NCBI RefSeq assembly: GCF_002197985.1
Contig: NZ_NBYK01000013.1
Span: 41,178-97,076, forward strand
Direction: 5' to 3'
DNA from: Halopseudomonas aestusnigri
Lineage (GTDB): Bacteria; Pseudomonadota; Gammaproteobacteria; Pseudomonadales; Pseudomonadaceae
DNA: 55,899 bases
Under the pieces are notes generated by a model, which did no database searches, was not told where the DNA came from, and saw only the letters and a program-made list of their open reading frames with translations. Positions 41,150 through 47,846 of this stretch are shown here, piece after piece. The position numbers and the translations under genes are program-made. The stretch's first letter is position 1; the number at the start of each line of letters is the position of its first letter.

Positions 41150-41874
41150 GAGCGCGGACAAACGCCCTGCAACACCAATGCCTTGAGATTGGTCAGCGTC
41201 TCGGCAAAGAAGGCCGGATCTTCCAGGGTACGACCAGAGACGGCCTCAACTTGGGTACGAAAGTCCGCGTAATGCTGGGTCATCGCCCAGAGCGAAAAGA
41301 TCAGATGGTGCGGCTCGACCGGTGCCAGCTTACCGGCCTCGATCCAGGCATTGATGACGCTGACCTTGGATTCGACGATATCACGCAACGAGCCCTGCAG
41401 CTCGCCCAACAACAGCGGTGCCCCCTGAATGACCTCCAGACAGAACAGCCGCGACTCGGCCGGATGATCTCGCGACAGCTCCAGCTTTACGCGCAGGTAG
41501 TCACCAATCGCCTCGGACGGATCCTGTTCGACACTGAACGCCTTGAGCGGGCTGAGCCAGACATCCATCAACTGACGCAGCACATTGATGTACAGATCTT
41601 CCTTGGAAGCAAAGTAATACAGCAGGTTGGTCTTGGACACGTCGGCCTGGCTGGCCACCTGATCAAGACTGGTGCCGTGCAAGCCGTAACGGGAAAACAC
41701 ATCCAGCGCCGCTTCCATGATGGCGCTGCGCTTGGTTTCCATCAGCCGCTTGCGCCGATTCAGCGTGGCCTCACTGGGCACCCGAGTCCGCGCCTTGGGC
41801 TTCTTGGCAGGTGTTGCGGGACGCTGTATCTGTTTGCTCACTGGGAGGTATGCCTCTTCTTTTAACGCCCGCAT
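41146..41874 (-). CDS. rutR: Pyrimidine-responsive TetR-family regulator RutR
   Basis: TetR-family repressor of pyrimidine catabolism that responds to uracil in E. coli. About 242 residues: a basic N-terminal tail rich in Lys/Arg/Pro (about 45 residues more than E. coli RutR), then helix-turn-helix HGTSLDQVASQADVSKTNLLYYFASKEDLYINVLRQL, then a ligand domain with segments shared with E. coli RutR (LFCLEVIQGAPLLLGEL; KLAPVEPHHLIFSLWAMTQHYADF). The start is uncertain: ATG 41874 is chosen, GTG 41841 is an alternative. It is divergent from rutABCDEF. Confidence 0.9.
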   Translation of the reverse strand: MRALKEEAYLPVSKQIQRPATPAKKPKARTRVPSEATLNRRKRLMETKRSAIMEAALDVFSRYGLHGTSLDQVASQADVSKTNLLYYFASKEDLYINVLRQLMDVWLSPLKAFSVEQDPSEAIGDYLRVKLELSRDHPAESRLFCLEVIQGAPLLLGELQGSLRDIVESKVSVINAWIEAGKLAPVEPHHLIFSLWAMTQHYADFRTQVEAVSGRTLEDPAFFAETLTNLKALVLQGVCPRS

Positions 41875-41934
41875 TCTACCCTTGGGGATAGCAGACAACT
41901 CAAGCCCCAAAATGGGCCCCAAAGCGAATCGGAA

Positions 41935-41951
41935 TGCACAAACCAAGTGCT
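41935..41951 (+). promoter_or_regulatory. NtrC-type enhancer site, rut operon
   Basis: TGCACAAACCAAGTGCT fits the NtrC dyad TGCAC-N7-GTGCA with only the last base different. It lies 75 bases upstream of the rutA sigma-54 -24 element. In E. coli the rut operon belongs to the NtrC regulon, so nitrogen-limited expression is expected here too. Confidence 0.7.
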
Positions 41952-41956
41952 CTAAT

Positions 41957-41974
41957 TCGGACTAAATGGTCTAA
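41957..41974. promoter_or_regulatory. RutR-like pseudo-palindrome, rutR-rutA region
   Basis: TCGGACTAAATGGTCTAA is an imperfect dyad (5 of 8 arm positions) resembling the RutR box TTGACCA-nn-TGGTCAA. It lies five bases after the NtrC-type site in the divergent rutR-rutA region and recurs before the oxygenase operon. Confidence 0.5.
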
Positions 41975-41994
41975 CTTAAACCAGTCAAACCACC

Positions 41995-42007
41995 CAAGTC
42001 ATTGATT
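41995..42007 (-). promoter_or_regulatory. Consensus IHF site, rutA promoter
   Basis: Minus-strand AATCAATGACTTG is a full match to WATCAANNNNTTR, between the NtrC-type site and the sigma-54 promoter, where IHF bending normally assists NtrC. It overlaps the Anr/Fnr box, so the two proteins would compete. Confidence 0.5.
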
Positions 42008-42015
42008 TAAATCAA
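42002..42015. promoter_or_regulatory. Perfect Anr/Fnr box upstream of rutA
   Basis: TTGAT-TTAA-ATCAA is a perfect 14-bp palindrome matching the Fnr/Anr consensus at all fixed positions. It ends 11 bases before the sigma-54 -24 element, a place suited to repression or interference when oxygen is low. RutA needs molecular oxygen, so such control would make sense. Confidence 0.6.
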
Positions 42016-42026
42016 CAAAAAAAACA

Positions 42027-42042
42027 TGGCCTGGATTGTGCT
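42027..42042 (+). promoter_or_regulatory. Sigma-54 promoter of rutABCDEF
   Basis: TGGCCTGGATTGTGCT fits TGGCACRNNNNTTGCW with mismatches at two -24-side positions and one -12-side position. The GG and GC are ten bases apart. Predicted start is near 42053, giving a leader of about 58 bases. Confidence 0.75.
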
Positions 42043-42110
42043 TTTCAGCTGTTCAGCGGCCGGCAGGGTATGCCGACCTTCCGAACAAATGGACCACGGA
42101 GTGCAATCCA

Positions 42111-43202
42111 ATGAATGTAGGTATCTTCATCCCGATCGGTAACAACGGCTGGCTGATCTCCAAGAACGCGCCGCAGTACATGCCGACCTTCGACCTGAAC
42201 AAGGCCATCGTGCAGCGCGCAGAGCACTACGGCTTCGAATTCGCCCTGTCGATGATCAAGCTGCGCGGCTTTGGCGGCGAGACCGAGTTCTGGGAACACA
42301 ACCTCGAGTCCTTCACCCTCATGGCCGGCCTGGCTGCCGTGACCGAGCGCATCCAGCTGTTCGCCACCGCCGCCACCCTGACCCTGCCACCGGCCATCGT
42401 TGCGCGCATGGCCTCGACCATCGACTCGATCTCCAACGGCCGCTTCGGCGTCAACCTGGTGACCGGCTGGCAAAAACCGGAATACAGCCAGATGGGCCTG
42501 TGGCCGGGTGATGAGTTCTTTGCCAACCGCTACGACTATCTCGGTGAGTACGCCACTGTGCTGCGCGACCTGTGGACCACCGGTCGCAGCGACTTCAAGG
42601 GCGAACACTTCCAGATGGACGACTGCCGCGTCAGCCCCAAACCCCAGGCCGACATGAAGGTCATCTGCGCTGGTCAGAGCGAAGCCGGCATGGCCTTCAC
42701 CGCCAAATACGCCGACTACAACTTCTGCTTCGGCAAGGGCGTCAACACGCCGACTGCCTTTGCCCCGACCGTCGAGCGACTGGTCAAGGCCACCGAGGAA
42801 AGCGGCCGCGACGTCACCTCCTGTGCGCTGTTCATGATCATCGCCGATGAGACCGACGAAGCCGCGCGCGCCCGCTGGGAGCACTACAAGGACGGCGCCG
42901 ACCACGAAGCCATTGCCTGGCTGGGCGAACAGGGCGCCGCCGACACCAAATCCAAGGGCGATACCAACATCCGTCAGATGGCCGATCCGACCTCTGCGGT
43001 GAACATCAACATGGGCACCCTCGTCGGATCCTACGAAAACGTTGCCCGCATGCTCGACGAAGTCGCCACCGTGCCCGGCAACAGCGGTGTGATGCTGACC
43101 TTCGACGACTTTATCAAGGGCATCGAAGACTTCGGCAGCAAGATCCAGCCGCTGATGAAGAGCCGCCAACACGTAACCAAAGAGATGCAGGAGACCGCGT
43201 GA
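42111..43202 (+). CDS. rutA: Pyrimidine monooxygenase RutA
   Basis: Flavin-dependent monooxygenase of the luciferase-like fold that opens the uracil ring between N3 and C4 to ureidoacrylate peracid, using flavin reduced by RutF. 363 residues, near-identical in length to E. coli RutA, with [16 protein letters not shown] start ([20 protein letters not shown]), [37 protein letters not shown] and [15 protein letters not shown] start at ATG 42111 ([10 protein letters not shown]) with GGAG nine bases upstream; the open frame extends 25 codons and would begin inside the sigma-54 promoter. First gene of rutABCDEF. Confidence 0.96.
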   Translation: MNVGIFIPIGNNGWLISKNAPQYMPTFDLNKAIVQRAEHYGFEFALSMIKLRGFGGETEFWEHNLESFTLMAGLAAVTERIQLFATAATLTLPPAIVARMASTIDSISNGRFGVNLVTGWQKPEYSQMGLWPGDEFFANRYDYLGEYATVLRDLWTTGRSDFKGEHFQMDDCRVSPKPQADMKVICAGQSEAGMAFTAKYADYNFCFGKGVNTPTAFAPTVERLVKATEESGRDVTSCALFMIIADETDEAARARWEHYKDGADHEAIAWLGEQGAADTKSKGDTNIRQMADPTSAVNINMGTLVGSYENVARMLDEVATVPGNSGVMLTFDDFIKGIEDFGSKIQPLMKSRQHVTKEMQETA

Positions 43203-43954
43203 TGAACAGCCTGACCCAACCTGTTGTCGGTCATGCACCGCTGCGCAATAACCCGACCGATGTGATTCTGCCCGCGCGCCCCGAGTCGCTGGCGATCAAC
43301 AGCGGCGAGACCGCATTGATCGTGGTCGACATGCAGAACGCCTATTCGACCAAGGGCGGCTATCTGGATCTGGCCGGTTTTGATGTCTCCAGCACCGGGC
43401 CGGTGATCGAGCAAATCGCCCGCGCCATCGAAGCGGCCCGCGCCGCCGGCGTGCAGGTGATCTTTTTCCAGAACGGCTGGGACAGCGAGTACGCCGAAGC
43501 TGGCGGCCCTGGCTCGCCGAACTGGCACAAATCCAACGCGCTGAAGACCATGCGCAAGAACCCGGAGCTGCAGGGCAAGCTGCTGGCCAAGGGCAGCTGG
43601 GACTACGATCTGGTCGACGCCCTGCAACCGCAACCGGGCGACCTTGTGGTGCCGAAACCGCGCTACAGCGGCTTCTTCAACACCGCCTTCGACAGCCTGC
43701 TGCGCGCCCGTGGCATCCGCAATCTGGTGTTCACCGGCATCGCCACCAACGTCTGCGTGGAGTCCACCCTGCGCGACGGCTTCTTCCTCGAATACTTCGG
43801 CGTGGTGCTGGCCGACGCCACCCATCAGGCCGGCCCGGAATTCGTCCAGCAGGCCTCGCTGTACAACATCGAAACCTTCTTTGGCTGGGTCAGCAGCGTC
43901 GATGACTTCTGCACTGCCCTGACCAAGCCCGTTACCCAAGGAGCATCCGCATGA
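43202..43954 (+). CDS. rutB: Ureidoacrylate amidohydrolase RutB
   Basis: Isochorismatase-fold cysteine hydrolase that releases carbamate (then CO2 and ammonia) and aminoacrylate from ureidoacrylate, the first ammonia-yielding step. 250 residues with the catalytic Asp in VVDMQNAY, a conserved Lys in the central region ([11 protein letters not shown]) and the nucleophile Cys in [11 protein letters not shown]. The ATG shares two bases with the rutA stop (TGATG), and AGGAG lies eight bases upstream inside rutA. Confidence 0.95.
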   Translation: MNSLTQPVVGHAPLRNNPTDVILPARPESLAINSGETALIVVDMQNAYSTKGGYLDLAGFDVSSTGPVIEQIARAIEAARAAGVQVIFFQNGWDSEYAEAGGPGSPNWHKSNALKTMRKNPELQGKLLAKGSWDYDLVDALQPQPGDLVVPKPRYSGFFNTAFDSLLRARGIRNLVFTGIATNVCVESTLRDGFFLEYFGVVLADATHQAGPEFVQQASLYNIETFFGWVSSVDDFCTALTKPVTQGASA

Positions 43955-44334
43955 GCAAAACCACCGTACTCCCCGCCGGCACCGGCAAACCGCTGGCCCC
44001 CTACGTTCCGGGCTCGATGGCCGATGGCATTCTCTATGTCTCCGGCACCCTGCCCTTCGACAAGGACAACAACGTGGTGCACGTTGGCGATGCCGCAGCG
44101 CAAACCCGTCACGTGCTGGAAACCATCAAGGGTGTGGTCGAGGAAGCCGGCGGCACCATGGATGACGTCACCTTCAACATGATCATGCTGCGCGACTGGA
44201 GCGATTACGCCGCCATCAACACCGTCTACGCCGAGTACTTCCCGGGCGAAAAGCCGGCGCGTTACTGCATCCAGTGCGGTCTGGTAAAGCCGGACGCGCT
44301 GATCGAAATCGCCAGCATTGCCCACGTCGGCTGA
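43951..44334 (+). CDS. rutC: RidA-family aminoacrylate deaminase RutC
   Basis: 127-residue member of the RidA/YjgF family that helps hydrolyse 3-aminoacrylate to malonic semialdehyde and ammonia. It shows the family pattern [36 protein letters not shown] and the substrate-binding Arg in [12 protein letters not shown]. It overlaps rutB by four bases (ATGA). Confidence 0.95.
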   Translation: MSKTTVLPAGTGKPLAPYVPGSMADGILYVSGTLPFDKDNNVVHVGDAAAQTRHVLETIKGVVEEAGGTMDDVTFNMIMLRDWSDYAAINTVYAEYFPGEKPARYCIQCGLVKPDALIEIASIAHVG

Positions 44335-44347
44335 GGCCGTGGCCGTG

Positions 44348-45151
44348 ATGCATATCGAAATCCACGGCCGGCGTGATGCCGACGCCCCGACGCTGGTATG
44401 CAGCTCGGGGCTCGGTGGCGCGGCGCACTTCTGGATGCCGCAACTGGACGCACTGACCAGCGACTACCGCGTCGTACTGTACGACCAGCTCGGCACCGGC
44501 AAGAGCCCCGCCACGCTACCCGCCGACTACAGTATCGACGCCATGGCCAGCGAGTTGCGCACGCTGCTCGCCAGCCACGGCATCGGCGACTATCACCTGA
44601 TCGGTCACGCCCTCGGCGGTCTGGTTGGTCTGGCGCTGGCCATGCAGCAGGCACCGGGGCTGCGCAGCCTGACGCTGATGAACGCCTGGTCGCGGCTCAG
44701 CCCGCATACCGCGCGCTGTTTCTCGGTACGCAAGCAGTTGCTGGCCGGCAGCGGCCCGGCTGCCTACGTCGAGGCGCAGTCGCTGTTTCTCTACCCGCCG
44801 GACTGGATTGCCGCCAACATCGAGCAGCTGCAAATCGACGACCGCAAGCACGTGGCCGGCTTTCCGCCGACCGACAACCTGCTGCGCCGCATTGCCGCCC
44901 TGCAGGCATTTGCACCGGACGCACAGGCGCTGGCCAACATCCGCCAGCCAACGCTGCTGATCGCCAACCGCGACGACATGCTGGTGCCCTGGCAGTGCTC
45001 GCGAGAGCTTGCCGAGCAACTGCCGAACGCCCGCCTGGAATGCTTTGACTACGGCGGCCACGCCTCCAGCGTGAGCTGCCCGGACACCATCAATACGACG
45101 CTCAGGCGCTTTCTTGCCAGCGTCATTCACGACACCGAATACGCCGCCTGA
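44348..45151 (+). CDS. rutD: Aminoacrylate hydrolase RutD
   Basis: 267-residue alpha/beta hydrolase that promotes aminoacrylate breakdown. The oxyanion region is SSGLGGAAHFW near residue 20; the nucleophile elbow is GHALGG, where the expected Ser is Ala, as in E. coli RutD (GHALGA), so this is a family trait and not a defect. Other shared segments are LFLYPPDW and YGGHAS. I start at ATG 44348; GTG and TTG codons lie just upstream. The gap to rutC is 13 bases. Confidence 0.93.
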   Translation: MHIEIHGRRDADAPTLVCSSGLGGAAHFWMPQLDALTSDYRVVLYDQLGTGKSPATLPADYSIDAMASELRTLLASHGIGDYHLIGHALGGLVGLALAMQQAPGLRSLTLMNAWSRLSPHTARCFSVRKQLLAGSGPAAYVEAQSLFLYPPDWIAANIEQLQIDDRKHVAGFPPTDNLLRRIAALQAFAPDAQALANIRQPTLLIANRDDMLVPWQCSRELAEQLPNARLECFDYGGHASSVSCPDTINTTLRRFLASVIHDTEYAA

Positions 45152-45163
45152 GTGAGGGCAACC

Positions 45164-45754
45164 ATGTACGAACCATTGGATCAAAGCGCCCTGGCGCAAC
45201 TGTTTACCAAGGCCCGCAGCCACAATGGCTGGCTGGATCAGCCGGTGCCCGACAGCCTGCTGGAAACCATCTACAACCTGACCAAAATGGGCCCGACCTC
45301 GGCCAACTGCAGCCCGGCACGCTTCGTGTTCGTGCGCACCCGCCAAGGCAAGGAGATGCTCAAGCCGTGCCTGTCATCAGGCAATCTGGAAAAGACCATG
45401 AGCGCGCCGGTCACCGTAATCGTTGCCTACGACTCGCGCTTCTACGACGCGCTGCCCGAGCTGTTCCCGCATGCGGACGCACGCAGCTGGTTCACCGGCA
45501 GCCCGGAGATGATTTACGAGACCGCGTTTCGCAACAGCTCGATGCAGGCCGCCTACTTCATCATGGCCGCCCGCAGCCTGGGACTGGATACCGGGCCGAT
45601 GTCCGGCTTTGACGCCAAGGCGCTGGACGCCGCGTTTTTCAGCGACAGCCACTGGAAGTCCAACCTGTTGATCAACCTCGGTTACGGCGACAGCAGCAAG
45701 GTGTTCGACCGTTTGCCGCGTCTGGCCTATTCCAAGGCCTGCATTCTCACCTGA
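45164..45754 (+). CDS. rutE: Malonic semialdehyde reductase RutE
   Basis: 196-residue nitroreductase-fold FMN protein, the same length as E. coli RutE, that reduces malonic semialdehyde to 3-hydroxypropionate. Recognisable are [15 protein letters not shown], the FMN loop [15 protein letters not shown] and [22 protein letters not shown]. The ATG has GAGGG five bases upstream. A YdfG-like SDR at 33909-34685 could do the same reaction, so the locus may hold two enzymes for this step. Confidence 0.94.
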   Translation: MYEPLDQSALAQLFTKARSHNGWLDQPVPDSLLETIYNLTKMGPTSANCSPARFVFVRTRQGKEMLKPCLSSGNLEKTMSAPVTVIVAYDSRFYDALPELFPHADARSWFTGSPEMIYETAFRNSSMQAAYFIMAARSLGLDTGPMSGFDAKALDAAFFSDSHWKSNLLINLGYGDSSKVFDRLPRLAYSKACILT

Positions 45755-45765
45755 AGGAGCCCGTC

Positions 45766-46278
45766 ATGCTCGCAGCCAAGATAGTGGAACCCATGCCCGC
45801 CCCGGTCACCAAGGACGCTTTTCGCAACGCGATGTCGGTGCTGGCGTCAGCCGTCAACGTGGTCACCACCGATGGCCCTGCCGGCCGCGCCGGCTTCACC
45901 GCCACCGCCGTGTGCAGTGTGTCGGACGAGCCGCCAAGCCTGCTGGTCTGCCTCAACCGCAGCGCATCGGTCTACGACATCTTTCAGGCCAACGACCACC
46001 TGTGCGTGAACACCCTGACCTGCGAGCAGCAGGCGCTGTCCAACCTGTTCGGCGGCAAGACAGCGATGGAGGAGCGCTTTGCCAGCGCCGACTGGAGCAC
46101 CGATGTCAGTGGCGCACCGATGCTGGACGACGCGCTGATCAACTTCGATTGCCGCATCAGCAACCGGGTTGCCGCCGGCAGCCACGACATTCTGATCTGC
46201 GAGATTCTGGCGATCCGCCAGCGCGACAGCGGCGACGGCCTGGTGTACTTCCAGCGCCGCTATTGTCAGCCGGTCTGA
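45766..46278 (+). CDS. rutF: FMN reductase (NADH) RutF
   Basis: 170-residue flavin reductase domain that supplies reduced FMN to RutA. Family signatures include [45 protein letters not shown] and [20 protein letters not shown] precedes the ATG. Last gene of the operon: no uracil permease (RutG) follows, and a hairpin and the convergent ppnN gene come next. Confidence 0.93.
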   Translation: MLAAKIVEPMPAPVTKDAFRNAMSVLASAVNVVTTDGPAGRAGFTATAVCSVSDEPPSLLVCLNRSASVYDIFQANDHLCVNTLTCEQQALSNLFGGKTAMEERFASADWSTDVSGAPMLDDALINFDCRISNRVAAGSHDILICEILAIRQRDSGDGLVYFQRRYCQPV

Positions 46279-46287
46279 CACAGGGCA

Positions 46288-46309
46288 CCTCGCCGCGCTG
46301 ACGGCGAGG
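46288..46309. terminator. Hairpin between rutF and ppnN
   Basis: A perfect 8-bp stem CCTCGCCG...CGGCGAGG with a 6-base loop lies nine bases after the rutF stop and before the convergent ppnN stop. No T-run follows, so it is a probable but not canonical terminator. Confidence 0.5.
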
Positions 46310-46320
46310 CACCTCCTGCT

Positions 46321-47694
46321 TCAGCTGGCCACGCGGTAACACGGCTCGTAGTCGGCCCCGCCCGGCAGCTTCATCCGGTGCTGATCAACAAAGGCCTGCA
46401 GCAGCGCATCCAGCGGCTGCATGATGCGCGGGTCGCCGTGTATACGGTACGGCCCGTGCTGCTCAATCAGACGAATACCCTTGTCCTTGACGTTGCCCGC
46501 AACGATCCCGGAAAACGCCCGGCGCAGGTTCGCCGCCAGTTCGTGCGGCGGCATATCCAGGGTGAGCTGCAGCGCCTCCATGTTGGCGTGGGTCGGATCA
46601 AACGGGCGCTGAAAACTCTCCTCGATGTGCAGCAGCCAGTTGAAGTGGAAGGCGTCGTTGCGCTCGCGCCGGAACCGCTCCACTTCCTTGAGCCCGGCGG
46701 CCATGCCGCGCGCGACCTCGGTCGGATCGTCGATGATGATGCGATAGTGCTGCTGCGCCTCGGCGCCCAGGGTCGCACCGACAAAGGCATGCAGTTGCTG
46801 CAGATAGGCCTCGGCGCTGCGCGGGCCGGTGAGGATGACCGGGAACGGCAGATCACGGTTGGTCGGGTGCATCAAAATACCCAGCAGGTAGAGAAACTCC
46901 TCCGCCGTACCGGCACCGCCCGGGAAGATGATGATGCCGTGACCCACCCGCACAAAGGCCTCCAGGCGCTTCTCGATGTCGGGCATGATGACCAGTTCGT
47001 TGACAATCGGGTTGGGCGCTTCGGCGGCGATGATGCCGGGCTCGGTGATACCCAGATAGCGCCCCTCAAGGATGCGCTGCTTGGCGTGGGCAATGGTTGC
47101 CCCCTTCATCGGGCCCTTCATCACACCAGGCCCGCAACCGGTGCAGATGTCGAGATTGCGCAGGCCCAGTTCGTGCCCGACCTTCTTGGTGTACTTGTAC
47201 TCCTCGATGCTGATCGAGTGCCCACCCCAGCACACCACCATCTTCGGTTCCAGCCCGGGGCGCAGGGTGCGCGCGTTGCGCAGCAGATGGAAGACGTAGT
47301 CGGTGATGCCGGCGGAGCTTTCCAGATCTATCCGCGGGCCGCCCAGTTCGCTTTCGGTATAAACGATGTCGCGCAGCGCGCTGAACAGCATCTCGCGGGT
47401 ACTGGCGATCATCTCGCCATCGACAAAGGCATCAGCCGGCGCGTTGATCAGCTCCAGCCGCACGCCACGATCCTGCTGGTGAATCTGCACTTCAAAATCG
47501 GCGTAAGCCTCAAGAATGGTCTTGGCGTTATCGACGCGGGCGCCGGTGTTGAGAATCGCCAGCGCACACTGCCGAAACAGCTGATGCAGGCCACCGGAGC
47601 CGACCTTGCCGAGTTGCTGCACTTCACGTTGAGAGAGGGTTTCCAGGCTGCCTTTGGGGCTGACCGATGCATTGATTACGTTGGGTCTTGTCAT
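46321..47694 (-). CDS. ppnN: Pyrimidine/purine nucleotide 5'-monophosphate nucleosidase PpnN
   Basis: 457-residue LOG-fold enzyme that cleaves nucleoside monophosphates into base and ribose 5-phosphate, and is controlled by (p)ppGpp in E. coli. The Rossmann LOG motif PGGAGTAEE lies near residue 260, with VVCWGGHSIS and TGCGPGVMKGPMKGA upstream, and the C-terminus (QHRMKLPGGADYEPCY) mirrors the E. coli protein. The start is ATG 47694 (MTRPNVINASVSPKGS) with AGGA upstream; the open frame extends 37 codons but is basic and unlike the family. It could supply free uracil to the adjacent Rut pathway. Confidence 0.93.
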   Translation of the reverse strand: MTRPNVINASVSPKGSLETLSQREVQQLGKVGSGGLHQLFRQCALAILNTGARVDNAKTILEAYADFEVQIHQQDRGVRLELINAPADAFVDGEMIASTREMLFSALRDIVYTESELGGPRIDLESSAGITDYVFHLLRNARTLRPGLEPKMVVCWGGHSISIEEYKYTKKVGHELGLRNLDICTGCGPGVMKGPMKGATIAHAKQRILEGRYLGITEPGIIAAEAPNPIVNELVIMPDIEKRLEAFVRVGHGIIIFPGGAGTAEEFLYLLGILMHPTNRDLPFPVILTGPRSAEAYLQQLHAFVGATLGAEAQQHYRIIIDDPTEVARGMAAGLKEVERFRRERNDAFHFNWLLHIEESFQRPFDPTHANMEALQLTLDMPPHELAANLRRAFSGIVAGNVKDKGIRLIEQHGPYRIHGDPRIMQPLDALLQAFVDQHRMKLPGGADYEPCYRVAS

Positions 47695-47846
47695 GCGAGG
47701 CTTCCTTGGCAAACGCCGACGACCACGCCGTCGGGTGACGATAGATACGACCGCGATGGTCGCAAAGGTGCCTTCATTCTCGACCCCGGCAGCCTGCCTT
47801 GGCAATCGCCGGTGGGCAACATGGCGCCCGGGAGGCAGGTGACCGA

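Noticed and set aside
44582..44640. RutD appears to lack the nucleophile serine (GHALGG)
   Set aside because: E. coli RutD has the same GHALG pattern, so this is a family trait and not an inactivating change.
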